Below, one piece after another: positions 9,165 to 17,429 of a stretch of DNA of 64,000 nucleotides. Positions within the stretch are counted from its first letter, which is position 1; the number at the start of each line of letters is the position of its first letter. The notes beneath the pieces were generated by a model. That model saw nothing but the letters and a program-made list of their open reading frames with translations, searched no databases and was not told the DNA's origin. Both the position numbers and the translations under genes were made by a program. This stretch comes from Paracoccus chinensis (GTDB lineage: Bacteria > Pseudomonadota > Alphaproteobacteria > Rhodobacterales > Rhodobacteraceae): NCBI RefSeq assembly GCF_900102885.1, contig NZ_FNGE01000007.1:1-64000 (forward strand), written 5' to 3'.

Positions 9165-10291
9165 GCCTGTCCGTCGCGCTGTGCCACCGCTTCGGAGGAT
9201 TCACGCTCGACGTGAGCTTTGACGCGCCGCCCGGAGTCACGGTGCTGTTCGGACATTCCGGTTCCGGCAAGTCCACGGTCCTGAACGCGGTGGCGGGACT
9301 GCTGCGGCCCGACGAGGCGCGGGTGGAGGTTGCCGGCACGGTCTTGGCAGACACGACGCACCGCATCCATCTGCCACCACACCGCCGCCGCCTCGGCGTG
9401 ATCTTCCAGGATGGGCGGCTGTTCCCGCACATGACCGTGCGGCAGAACCTGCGCTATGGCCGCTGGTTTTCTCCTCACAACGCACGTCGCACTTCCGAAG
9501 GCGCGGTGGTCGAGATGCTGGGCATCGGTCCCCTTCTCGACCGCGCCCCCGCCACCCTGTCGGGAGGCGAGCGCCAGCGCGTCGCCATCGGCCGCGCACT
9601 TCTGGCCGAGCCGCGCCTGATCCTCGCCGACGAGCCGCTCTCGGCGCTGGACGATGACCGCAAGGCCGAGATCCTGCCCTATCTGGAACGCCTGCGGGAC
9701 GACTGGCGGGTGCCAATGCTTTATGTCAGCCACTCGCCCGCCGAGGTCGCGCGCATCGCCACCACCGTCGTGATGCTGGACGCCGGCCGCATCACCCGCA
9801 TGGGCCCTGCCGCCGAGGTGCTGTCTGACCCGGCCGCTGCCGGACCGGGGCGAGAGGCAGGCGCGGTGATCGAGGCCACCGTCACCGCACATCACCCCGA
9901 CGGCGTGACAGAACTGCGCGCGGGCGGGCTGCCCCTGTTCCTGCCGACGCTGGCCGCCCCACCCGGCACGCGGCTGCGGCTGCGGATCGCGGCGGCGGAT
10001 GTGATGCTGGCGCGGGGTCGCCCCGAGGGACTTTCGGCGCTGAACATCCTGCCGGGGGTTGTCGAGTCCGTGACGGACCGGGGCGGGGCGGTGCTGGTCC
10101 GCCTGTCCACCGACGCGGGGCCGATCCTGTCGCGGATCACCCGGCGCTCGGCCCTTCAGCTTGGCATCACGCCCAGCGAGGCGTTGACGGCGGTCGTGAA
10201 ATCCGTGGCCCACGAGGCGGCGGACGTGGGCCGCGCGCCCCAGGCAGCGGCCCGCACGCCGGGCAAGGGTCAGCCGTTTCCGATGCGATAA
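9161..10291 (+). CDS. modC: Molybdate ABC transporter ATPase ModC
   Basis: Cytoplasmic ATPase of the molybdate importer, 376 residues. Walker A is GHSGSGKST (residues 31-39). The ABC signature LSGGERQRVAIGRAL lies near residue 132, Walker B LILADEPLSALD near 155, and the switch His in YVSHSPAEVARI. A C-terminal TOBE/mop domain (about 290-360, with LRIAAADVMLARGRPEGLSALNILPG) binds molybdate and mediates feedback inhibition. The ATG overlaps the modB stop. The 3' end overlaps the convergent epimerase gene by 22 bp. Confidence 0.95.
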   Translation: MSLSVALCHRFGGFTLDVSFDAPPGVTVLFGHSGSGKSTVLNAVAGLLRPDEARVEVAGTVLADTTHRIHLPPHRRRLGVIFQDGRLFPHMTVRQNLRYGRWFSPHNARRTSEGAVVEMLGIGPLLDRAPATLSGGERQRVAIGRALLAEPRLILADEPLSALDDDRKAEILPYLERLRDDWRVPMLYVSHSPAEVARIATTVVMLDAGRITRMGPAAEVLSDPAAAGPGREAGAVIEATVTAHHPDGVTELRAGGLPLFLPTLAAPPGTRLRLRIAAADVMLARGRPEGLSALNILPGVVESVTDRGGAVLVRLSTDAGPILSRITRRSALQLGITPSEALTAVVKSVAHEAADVGRAPQAAARTPGKGQPFPMR

Positions 10292-11280
10292 AAGTCGCGG
10301 AACCAGTCCACATACTGCCTCACGCCGTCGGGCACCTCGGTCTGGGGGGCATAGCCCGAGAGCGCGCGGAGAAGGGTCGTGTCGGCCCAGGTGGCGGGCA
10401 CGTCGCCGGGCTGCATCGGCAGCATCTGCCGTTCCGCCGGACGGCCCGCTGCGTCTTCGATCGCGGCGATGAAGTCCAGCAGCGGCACGGGCGCGCCGTT
10501 GCCGATGTTGACCACCCGGAAGGGCGCGACCGGGGACAGGCTGTCGAAATCGCCTGCAGGCTTGTCCCCCGGCACTGCGTCGATCAGCAGCCGGATCGCC
10601 CGCACGAGGTCGAGGACGAAGGTGAAGTCGCGCTTCATGTCGCCGTGGTTGAAGACTTTGATCGGCCGGCCTTCAAAGATGGCGCTGGTGAACAGGTAGG
10701 GCGCCATGTCCGGCCGCCCCCAGGGACCGTAGACGGTGAAGAAGCGGAACATCGTCACCGGCAGCCCGAAGAGATGGGCATAGGAATGCGCCATCGCCTC
10801 GTTCGACTTCTTGGTGGCCGCGTAGAAGGACATCTGCGTGTCCGCCTTGTCGGTTTCCCGATAAGGCATTTTCGTGTTCGCGCCATAGGCGCTGCTGGTC
10901 GAGGCGAGCAGCATGTGCTTCGGCGGATGGGCGCGGGCGGCTTCCAGCAGCTCGAAGGTGCCCAGCAGGTTGGCCTGCACATAGGCGCGCGGGTTCTGGA
11001 TCGAATAGCGCACGCCCGCCTGGGCCGCGAGATGGACCACCGCCTCGGGCCTCTCCTCGGCGAAGAGGTCCGTCAGCAATCCGGGATCTTCCACGGACCC
11101 GCGCACCGAACGGTAGTTCGGATTGTCGAGCAGCTGCGCCTCGCGCGCCGCCTTCAGCGCGGGGTCGTAGTAGTCGTTGTGGTTGTCCAGTCCCACGACC
11201 CGCCAACCCTCGTCCAGCATGATCCGGCTCAGGTGGAAGCCGATGAAACCGGCCGCGCCGGTAACGAGGATGGTGCGCAT
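10270..11280 (-). CDS. NAD-dependent UDP-glucuronate 4-epimerase-like protein
   Basis: Short-chain dehydrogenase-type nucleotide-sugar epimerase, 336 residues, most like CapI/LspL enzymes that interconvert UDP-glucuronate and UDP-galacturonate. The NAD-binding GAAGFIG motif is at residues 8-14, the catalytic Ser/Thr region at STSSAYG (127-133) and the Tyr-x-x-x-Lys pair at Y153/K157 in SFYAATKKSNE. MFRFFTVYGPWGRPDMA is typical of this subgroup. The frame is open far upstream, but the ATG at 11280 starts exactly at the Rossmann strand. It lies 5 bp downstream of ugd, which makes its probable substrate, so the two form an acidic-sugar supply operon. Confidence 0.9.
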   Translation of the reverse strand: MRTILVTGAAGFIGFHLSRIMLDEGWRVVGLDNHNDYYDPALKAAREAQLLDNPNYRSVRGSVEDPGLLTDLFAEERPEAVVHLAAQAGVRYSIQNPRAYVQANLLGTFELLEAARAHPPKHMLLASTSSAYGANTKMPYRETDKADTQMSFYAATKKSNEAMAHSYAHLFGLPVTMFRFFTVYGPWGRPDMAPYLFTSAIFEGRPIKVFNHGDMKRDFTFVLDLVRAIRLLIDAVPGDKPAGDFDSLSPVAPFRVVNIGNGAPVPLLDFIAAIEDAAGRPAERQMLPMQPGDVPATWADTTLLRALSGYAPQTEVPDGVRQYVDWFRDFYRIGNG

Positions 11281-11285
11281 GGGGC

Positions 11286-12452
11286 TCAGTCCTGTCCGAA
11301 GAGGTCGCGGGTGTAGACCTTGTCCGCCACGTCGCTCAGATCGGGCGTCAGGCGGTTGGCGATGATCAGGTCGGCTTCGGCCTTGAACTGATCCAGGTCC
11401 CGGATCACGGGCGAGTTGTAGAACAGCTCGTCCTGCAGCACGGGCTCGTAGACGATGACGGGGATGCCCTTGGCCTTGATCCGCTTCATGATGCCCTGGA
11501 CCGAGCTGTCGCGGAAGTTGTCCGAGCCCGCCTTCATCACCAGCCGGTGCACGCCCACGACCTTGGGCTGGCGCGCCACGATCTGGTCGGCGATCACGTC
11601 CTTGCGGGTACGGTTCGATTCCACGACCGCCGCGATCAGGTTCTGCGGCACGGTGGCGTAGTTGGCCAGAAGCTGCTTGGTGTCCTTGGGCAGGCAGTAG
11701 CCGCCATAGCCGAAGCTGGGGTTGTTGTAATGGCAGCCGATGCGGGGATCGAGGCACATGCCGTCGATGATCTGGCGGGCGTCGAGGCCGTTGGTCAGCG
11801 CGTAGCTGTCCAGCTCATTGAAGAAGGCCACGCGCATGGCCAGAAAGGTGTTCGAGAACAGCTTGACCGCCTCGGCCTCGGTCGAGCCGGTGAAGAGCAC
11901 CGGCACGTCGGGGTCAAGGGACCCCGCCGCCAGCAGCTCGGCAAAGCGCCGCGCCTCGGGCGTCGTGTCGCCCACGACGATGCGCGAAGGGTGCAGGTTG
12001 TCGTGCAGCGCCCGGCCTTCGCGCAGGAATTCGGGCGAGAAGAGAATGCGGTCCGTGCCATGCTCGGCCCGCATCCGTTCGGTGAAGCCCACCGGAATGG
12101 TCGATTTCACGACAACGGTGGCCTCGGGCGCAAGCTTGCGGGCCTGGGCGATCACACCCTCGACCGTCGAGGTGTCGAAGCGGTTGGTGCGGGTGTCGTA
12201 GTTCGTCGGCGTGGCGATGATGACGTAGTCGGCGCCTTCCAGCGCCCGGGCGGCGTCGGTGGTCGCGGTCAGGTTCAGCTCGCGGTTTTTCAGGAAATCG
12301 GTGATGTCGGCATCCTCGATGGGCGAGACGCCCGCCTTCACTTGGTCCACGCGGCCCGTGTTGACGTCCAGCGCCACCACCTCGTCCCTTTGCGCCAGCA
12401 GGACGGCTAGGGAAAGGCCCACGTAACCCAGGCCGACAACAGCGATCTTCAT
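11286..12452 (-). CDS. ugd: UDP-glucose 6-dehydrogenase
   Basis: Oxidises UDP-glucose to UDP-glucuronate with two NAD+, in the cytoplasm. The 388-residue protein is full length for the short bacterial Ugd type. The Rossmann motif [15 protein letters not shown] is at residues 7-21, the [11 protein letters not shown] segment near 139-149 and the catalytic Cys at C253 in [10 protein letters not shown]. The ATG at 12452 immediately precedes the first beta strand. It is followed by the UDP-glucuronate epimerase on the same strand. Divergent glycosyltransferases begin at 12562, so the intergenic region may drive both sugar-donor and transferase genes. Confidence 0.95.
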   Translation of the reverse strand: MKIAVVGLGYVGLSLAVLLAQRDEVVALDVNTGRVDQVKAGVSPIEDADITDFLKNRELNLTATTDAARALEGADYVIIATPTNYDTRTNRFDTSTVEGVIAQARKLAPEATVVVKSTIPVGFTERMRAEHGTDRILFSPEFLREGRALHDNLHPSRIVVGDTTPEARRFAELLAAGSLDPDVPVLFTGSTEAEAVKLFSNTFLAMRVAFFNELDSYALTNGLDARQIIDGMCLDPRIGCHYNNPSFGYGGYCLPKDTKQLLANYATVPQNLIAAVVESNRTRKDVIADQIVARQPKVVGVHRLVMKAGSDNFRDSSVQGIMKRIKAKGIPVIVYEPVLQDELFYNSPVIRDLDQFKAEADLIIANRLTPDLSDVADKVYTRDLFGQD

Positions 12453-12561
12453 GGTCTGCTTCCTAAGCTGCAATTCACCATTCTCTTAACAGAAACTTGC
12501 GTATAATCCATGCCCTATCGGTCCGAGCCCGCTCGCCGGACGCAAAGTCCGGACCCTTGCC

Positions 12562-13596
12562 ATGCGATTGATGATCACCTCCATGCGCGACGAGGCGCCC
12601 TTCATTCTGGAATGGGTCGCCTATCACCGCCTGATCGGATTCACCGATTTCCTGATCTATTCAAATGACTGCGCGGACGGGACGGACGCCCTGCTGGACC
12701 GGCTGGCCGAGCTCGGGATCGTCACCCACGTCCCCAATCCCCGCCGCGGCCGAAAAACGATCCAGTGGCAGGCCCTGTCGCGGGCCAAGAACCACAAGCT
12801 GGCGCGGCGGGCCGAATGGATCATGGTCGCCGACGTGGACGAGTTTCTGGTGATTCACGCGGGCGCGGGGACGCTGGACGACCTGTTCGCGACCGTGCCC
12901 CAGGCGCAGGGATTCGCCATCTCCTGGCGGATGTTCGGCAGTTCGGGCCGGGTCCGGTTCGAGCCCGAGCCGGTGACCGGGCAGTTCACGCGCGCTGCCC
13001 CCGACGACATGATCTGGCCGTGGCGGGCCGCCCAGTTCAAGAGCCTGTTCCGCAACGACCCGCGCCTGACGCGGCTGGGCGTCCACCGTCCCCAGACCGA
13101 CGACAAGAACGAGGTGCTGGAGGGCTGGGTGGACGGCAGCGGCCGCCCCTACCGGATGGACAAGTCCGCCGTGGCCCAGACCGACCCCCGTCGCTATGCG
13201 GCGGCGCAGATCAACCATTACTCGGTCGGCTCGGCCGAGAACTTCATGGTCAAGGCGGAACGCGGGCGTCCCAACCGGATGCACCTGCCGATTGACCTCG
13301 GCTACTGGGTCGAGCGGAACTTCAACGAGATCGAGGACCGCCGCATCCTGCGCCATGCCCCGGCCCTGCGGGACGCCATGGACGCGCTGCTGTCCGATCC
13401 CGAGCTTGCGCGGCTGCACCGGGCGGGCATCGCCTGGCGCCGGGAACGGATCGCCGCGCTGCTGGCCGACCGGGACAGCTTCATGCGCTTCTCGTGGCTG
13501 GTCCAGTCGCCGAGCACCCCGGTTCTGCCGATGGAAACGCAGATCCTGCTTTCGAAAATGTTGCACAACAGCCTGTTGTCGGAAGGGCGCAGTTGA
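12562..13596 (+). CDS. Glycosyltransferase family 2 protein (Glyco_tranf_2_4 type)
   Basis: Predicted glycosyltransferase of 344 residues. The start MRLMITSMRDEAPFILEWVAYH and IYSNDCADGTD (residues 32-42) are typical of the Glyco_tranf_2_4 family, with the metal/nucleotide-sugar motif D91-V-D93-E94 (MVADVDEFL). QINHYSVGSAENFMVKAERG follows in the acceptor half. There are no transmembrane segments, so it is probably cytoplasmic. It is one of three related transferases in a row (also 14545 and 15525), next to ugd and an epimerase. That suggests synthesis of an acidic surface polysaccharide. Donor and acceptor are unknown. A TATAAT at 12502-12507 may be its -10 element, but no matching -35 was found. 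Confidence 0.85.
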   Translation: MRLMITSMRDEAPFILEWVAYHRLIGFTDFLIYSNDCADGTDALLDRLAELGIVTHVPNPRRGRKTIQWQALSRAKNHKLARRAEWIMVADVDEFLVIHAGAGTLDDLFATVPQAQGFAISWRMFGSSGRVRFEPEPVTGQFTRAAPDDMIWPWRAAQFKSLFRNDPRLTRLGVHRPQTDDKNEVLEGWVDGSGRPYRMDKSAVAQTDPRRYAAAQINHYSVGSAENFMVKAERGRPNRMHLPIDLGYWVERNFNEIEDRRILRHAPALRDAMDALLSDPELARLHRAGIAWRRERIAALLADRDSFMRFSWLVQSPSTPVLPMETQILLSKMLHNSLLSEGRS

Positions 13597-13675
13597 TCCG
13601 ACTTTGCGCGCAGGGGTGGAGTGCCGCGCAACCTCGGGTTAAACAGGCGCCTGACCTGTCCAGCGAGAGATTCCC

Positions 13676-14494
13676 ATGCAACTCGATCGACGCCCGGTAG
13701 CCTCGCTGTGGATCGGCGACCGGCTGCATTACCTCAACCAGCTGTGCCTCAAGTCGCATCTGCTGCACGGGCATCCGGTGACGTTGTACTGCACCGGCAA
13801 GGTGGACAATGCGCCCGAGGGCGTGGAGATCCGCCCGGCGTCCGAGATCATGGACCTGGACATGCAGCTGGTCGAGGATACCTCGGCTTCGTTCCTGTCC
13901 AACGTCTTCCGCTACAAGATGATCCGCAAGACCGGCGCGCTGTGGATCGACTGCGACGCCTTCTGCCACAAGCCCTTTCCCGAGGACTGGGATTATGTCT
14001 TCGCGGGCCACGGGATGCGCGGCGCGCTGAACTGCGGCGTCGTCGGGCTGCCGCGCGAAGGCCGCCTGATGGACCTGCTGCTGGACTATTACGACAACCT
14101 GCCCGCCTATCCGGCCTGGTGGAACAAGAAGCAGCGCAAGCAGATGGACAAGCTGACCGAAAAGGGCGGGCTGTCCCACGCCGCGGCGATCTACAAGACC
14201 GAACGCACCGCCTTCGGCCCGCAGGCCTTCACCTGGTTCGCCCAGCAGACCGGCGACATCGACAAGGCCATGACGCCCGACGTGCTGTATCCGGTGCCCT
14301 TCCAGTTGAACGACGTGTTCTTCGACCCCCACGGCCGGGTCGAGGGGCATTTCACCGACAACACCGTCTCGGTCCATCTTTACACCAACGGCACCAAGCC
14401 CTGGTGGCGGAAGAACCCGCCGCTGGCCAATTCCTATGTCGCGCGCATGTGCGAGCAGGTCGGCATCGACCCGGCGGCAGCGCTGGAGGAATAA
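13676..14494 (+). CDS. DXD-containing glycosyltransferase
   Basis: Protein of 272 residues with a DxD-type motif D92-C-D94 in KTGALWIDCDAFCHKP. This is the arrangement of sugar-binding-region transferases (Gly_transf_sug/GT32-like), which act as retaining transferases on nucleotide sugars. LYCTG (38-42), SNVFRYKMIRKTG and a late HLYTNGTKPWWRKNPP segment fit that fold. It lies between two Glyco_tranf_2_4 genes on the same strand, 79 bp after the first and 50 bp before the second, so it is probably in one operon. The substrate is not determinable. No membrane segment is visible. Confidence 0.75.
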   Translation: MQLDRRPVASLWIGDRLHYLNQLCLKSHLLHGHPVTLYCTGKVDNAPEGVEIRPASEIMDLDMQLVEDTSASFLSNVFRYKMIRKTGALWIDCDAFCHKPFPEDWDYVFAGHGMRGALNCGVVGLPREGRLMDLLLDYYDNLPAYPAWWNKKQRKQMDKLTEKGGLSHAAAIYKTERTAFGPQAFTWFAQQTGDIDKAMTPDVLYPVPFQLNDVFFDPHGRVEGHFTDNTVSVHLYTNGTKPWWRKNPPLANSYVARMCEQVGIDPAAALEE

Positions 14495-14544
14495 GGGCCG
14501 GCCCGGGCCTGCCCGGACCATGACGGCGAACAAGGGAGAGCCCG

Positions 14545-15498
14545 GTGAAGCTTGTCTTTTCGGCGATGAAGGACGAAGGCCCCGACGTTCTCGAGTGGGT
14601 CTGCTACCAGCGCGCCGTCGGCTTCGACGAGGTGCTGGTCTACACGAACGACTGCACGGACGGTTCGGACGACCTGCTGGACGCGCTGCAGGCGGCGGGG
14701 CTTGTCCACCACCGTCGTCACAGTGTGCTGGGCCAGGATCTCGCGCCGCAGGACGCGGCCGCCCGCCTGATGATCGACGATCCCGTCTATCGGCGCGCAA
14801 TTTGGGCGCTCTGGGCCGACGCGGACGAGTTCCTGCTGCCCTTGACGGTCGCCGACGTGCCCGCGCTTGTGGCCGCGCTCGAGGATCGCGGCGCCGATGC
14901 CATGGCGCTGCCCTGGCGGAACTTCGGCAGTTCGGGCCATGTGGATGTCCCTAAGGGGCTGGTCATCGAAAACTTCAGTAAATCCTCGGCCGAGCTGACG
15001 CGGATGGAACGCACCTTCAAGTGCCTGTTCCGCGCCTCGGCCGACATCGAGCAGTTGTTCGCGCACCGGCCCATCTGGCTTGCCGGGGCCAAGGTCCGCA
15101 TGGTCGCGCAGGACCTGAGCCCGCTGGCCGACGAGGCCGCAGGCCGGATCAAGGAAAACGGCCGCCCGGACGAGCTGCTGCCGCGCGAGATCAAGAAGCG
15201 GCCGCGCGTCGCCCAGATCAACCATTACCCGGTCAAGTCCCTGCGGCAGTTCCTGCTGAAGCGGACGCGGCGGTCGGGCCTGGGCAACAAGGGACGCTTC
15301 GCCGATGGCTACCTCAACCGCTTCGACATCAACGAGACCGAGCGCACCGAGATCTACCGCTTCGCCCCCGCCGTGCGCGCGATGATGACCGAGGCGCTGG
15401 CGGACCCCGCGGTGCAGGAGGCCCACAGCGCGGCCGTCCGGCGGCGGGATGAGCGCGTGGCCCGCACCGATCCCGCGCAGATCTCGCGCGAAGGCTGA
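14545..15498 (+). CDS. Glycosyltransferase family 2 protein (GTG start)
   Basis: Second Glyco_tranf_2_4-type transferase, 317 residues. The opening MKLVFSAMKDEGPDVLEWVCYQ, the YTNDCTDGSDD segment (33-43) and the D92-A-D94-E95 motif (LWADADEFL) match its neighbours at 12562 and 15525. The protein starts with GTG at 14545, after a GGGAGAG ribosome-binding site. The methionine then aligns exactly with the conserved first strand, which supports the start. QINHYPVKSLRQFLLKRTRR corresponds to the same late motif in the paralogues. Probably cytoplasmic; acceptor unknown. It arose with its neighbours by duplication of one ancestral transferase (inference). Confidence 0.85.
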   Translation: MKLVFSAMKDEGPDVLEWVCYQRAVGFDEVLVYTNDCTDGSDDLLDALQAAGLVHHRRHSVLGQDLAPQDAAARLMIDDPVYRRAIWALWADADEFLLPLTVADVPALVAALEDRGADAMALPWRNFGSSGHVDVPKGLVIENFSKSSAELTRMERTFKCLFRASADIEQLFAHRPIWLAGAKVRMVAQDLSPLADEAAGRIKENGRPDELLPREIKKRPRVAQINHYPVKSLRQFLLKRTRRSGLGNKGRFADGYLNRFDINETERTEIYRFAPAVRAMMTEALADPAVQEAHSAAVRRRDERVARTDPAQISREG

Positions 15499-15524
15499 GG
15501 GGCAAGCGAAATGGAAGGCCCGAG

Positions 15525-17303
15525 GTGAAGCTGAAGAAGCACGAAAGCCGCCATGGCACGGTCATGGCCGTGTCCATGATGAAGGACGAGGCGCCGTTCC
15601 TGCTGGAATGGTTCGCCCATCACCTTGCCGTGGGCTTCACCGACATCCTCGTCTACACCAACGACTGCACCGACGGCACGGTCGAGATGCTGCAGCGGCT
15701 GGAGGAACTGGGCCTCGGCTACCATCGCCCCAACGTCATCCCGCAGGGCGTGAAGCCCCAGCCCTCGGCCCTAAACCATGCCCAGAACGAGCCGCTGGTG
15801 CAGGACGCCGACTGGGTGATGGTCTTCGACGCCGACGAGTTCCTGTCGATCAACCATCCCTCGGGCCATCTGGACGGGATGCTGGACGACGCGGTGGCAA
15901 AGGACGCGAACGGCATCGTCATCACCTGGCGCATCTTCGGCTCGAACGGGGTGGTGGACTGGTCGCGGGCCCCGGTGACGGAACAGTATACCCGCGCCGC
16001 GCCGCCCGACTGGAACAAGGGCTGGGGCGTCAAGACGCTGTTCAAGTTCGACCCCGAGTACTGGAAACTCGGCATCCATCGGCCCGCCATCAGGAACAAG
16101 CACCTCGAGGACGGCTTCCCCGACACGGTGCGCTGGCTCAACGGCTCGGGCAGGCCGATGGAGGACTACTTCCGCTTCCACGGCTGGCGCTCGATCACGC
16201 GCACGATCGGCTATGACTGGGCGCAGATGAACCATTATGCCGTCAAGTCGGTGGACAGCTACGCCCTGCGCAAGTTCCGCGGCAACGTGAACAACAAGGC
16301 CGACAAGTACAACGCCGATTACTGGGCGCTGCAGGACCGCAACGAGGTGCCCGACACCCGCATCCTGCGCCACGCGCCTGCCCGCGCGGCGATCATGGCG
16401 GACCTGCTGACCGACCCTGTCCTGCGCGAGTTGCACGAGGCCGCACTGGCCCGCGTCGAGGCGCGACTGGCCGAATACCGCCAGTCCGACGCCTACCGCG
16501 CCCTGCGCGACGGCCTGATCGAGGCCGGCCGCATCCCGATCTCCAGCGTCGAGGCCAAGCCCCCCAAGACCCGTGACCCCATCCGCATCGCCGAACTGAT
16601 GGGCCGGGTCCGGCGCCCGAAGGACGGTGTCGAGGAGCGTGCGGCGCCCTCGCCGGCGCCATCCCCCGGCCCTTATGTCATCCCGGTGGACCTCTCCATA
16701 GAGCCTGCGGGCGAGATCGAGTGGGTGGAAAACCACGGCGTACTGCTGCCGGGGGATTTCCGCGTCTTCTCGACCGATGCAGTCAAGGCGGTGCTGTCCG
16801 GCAAGTTCGACCGCCGCAACGCCCGCAACCTGCCGGGCCAGTTGGCCGGAACGGCGCGGCTTCTGGACCTGGGCGGGGGCCTGGGGTTTCCCGCGATGGT
16901 CGCTCTGCGCAACCATCCCCGGCTCGTGGTCATGCTTCAGGAGGAACGTCCCGGCCTTGCCGCCGCCGCGCGCATGGTCCACCGCCGAAACGGATTCGAG
17001 GACGGCACGCGCCTCAAGCTCGTGGACGGCCCGCTGCGCCTGTCGTCGGACGGCACCGCCGAGGCCTCGGGCCTTGCCGCCTGCCTGCGCGACTTCCGCC
17101 CCGACGCGCTGCGCCTGTCCCACCCCGAAGCGGTCCCGCCCGACCTCCTCGCCGCAATGCCGCTGGAGTCGGTCAGGCGGGTGATTGTTGCGAACGAGGA
17201 CGAGGAGTTGCGGCTAGCTTTCTCTGCTGCGCTGCTGCCTTCCGGCTTCGAAGACAAGACCTCGGACAACGGCAGCGGAGCGCTGCTGTTCGTGCGCAAG
17301 TGA
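15525..17303 (+). CDS. Glycosyltransferase family 2 fused to a methyltransferase-like domain
   Basis: Two-domain protein of 592 residues. The N-terminal 340 residues are a Glyco_tranf_2_4 transferase: SMMKDEAPFLLEWFAHH, YTNDCTDGT, D102-A-D104-E105, and QMNHYAVKSVDSYALRKFRG. A Pro-rich linker (about 365-385) leads to a C-terminal domain. That domain has an S-adenosylmethionine-type glycine motif, LLDLGGGLGFPAM near residues 445-457, and a late DALRLSHPEAVPPDLLAAMPLE segment that resembles the FkbM methyltransferase pattern. GTG at 15525 is the start, 26 bp after the previous gene. The fusion suggests sugar transfer followed by methylation of the product. The methyltransferase domain is divergent, so its activity is uncertain. 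Confidence 0.8.
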   Translation: MKLKKHESRHGTVMAVSMMKDEAPFLLEWFAHHLAVGFTDILVYTNDCTDGTVEMLQRLEELGLGYHRPNVIPQGVKPQPSALNHAQNEPLVQDADWVMVFDADEFLSINHPSGHLDGMLDDAVAKDANGIVITWRIFGSNGVVDWSRAPVTEQYTRAAPPDWNKGWGVKTLFKFDPEYWKLGIHRPAIRNKHLEDGFPDTVRWLNGSGRPMEDYFRFHGWRSITRTIGYDWAQMNHYAVKSVDSYALRKFRGNVNNKADKYNADYWALQDRNEVPDTRILRHAPARAAIMADLLTDPVLRELHEAALARVEARLAEYRQSDAYRALRDGLIEAGRIPISSVEAKPPKTRDPIRIAELMGRVRRPKDGVEERAAPSPAPSPGPYVIPVDLSIEPAGEIEWVENHGVLLPGDFRVFSTDAVKAVLSGKFDRRNARNLPGQLAGTARLLDLGGGLGFPAMVALRNHPRLVVMLQEERPGLAAAARMVHRRNGFEDGTRLKLVDGPLRLSSDGTAEASGLAACLRDFRPDALRLSHPEAVPPDLLAAMPLESVRRVIVANEDEELRLAFSAALLPSGFEDKTSDNGSGALLFVRK

Positions 17304-17429
17304 TCGGGCAACCGAGGCCGTCCATCAGTGGTGCACTTGTCTGGCGGCAGACCTGATCGCGGCCGCAGCCTTTCTGCCCCGACAACCTCTGTTGTCCTGC
17401 AACAGGCGTTCCGCCCTACCCTTCCCCTC

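Noticed and set aside
17381-17396. GACAAC-CTCT-GTTGTC hairpin between the convergent genes at 17303 and 17430
   Set aside because: The stem is short and has no T-run, so a terminator call is not secure.
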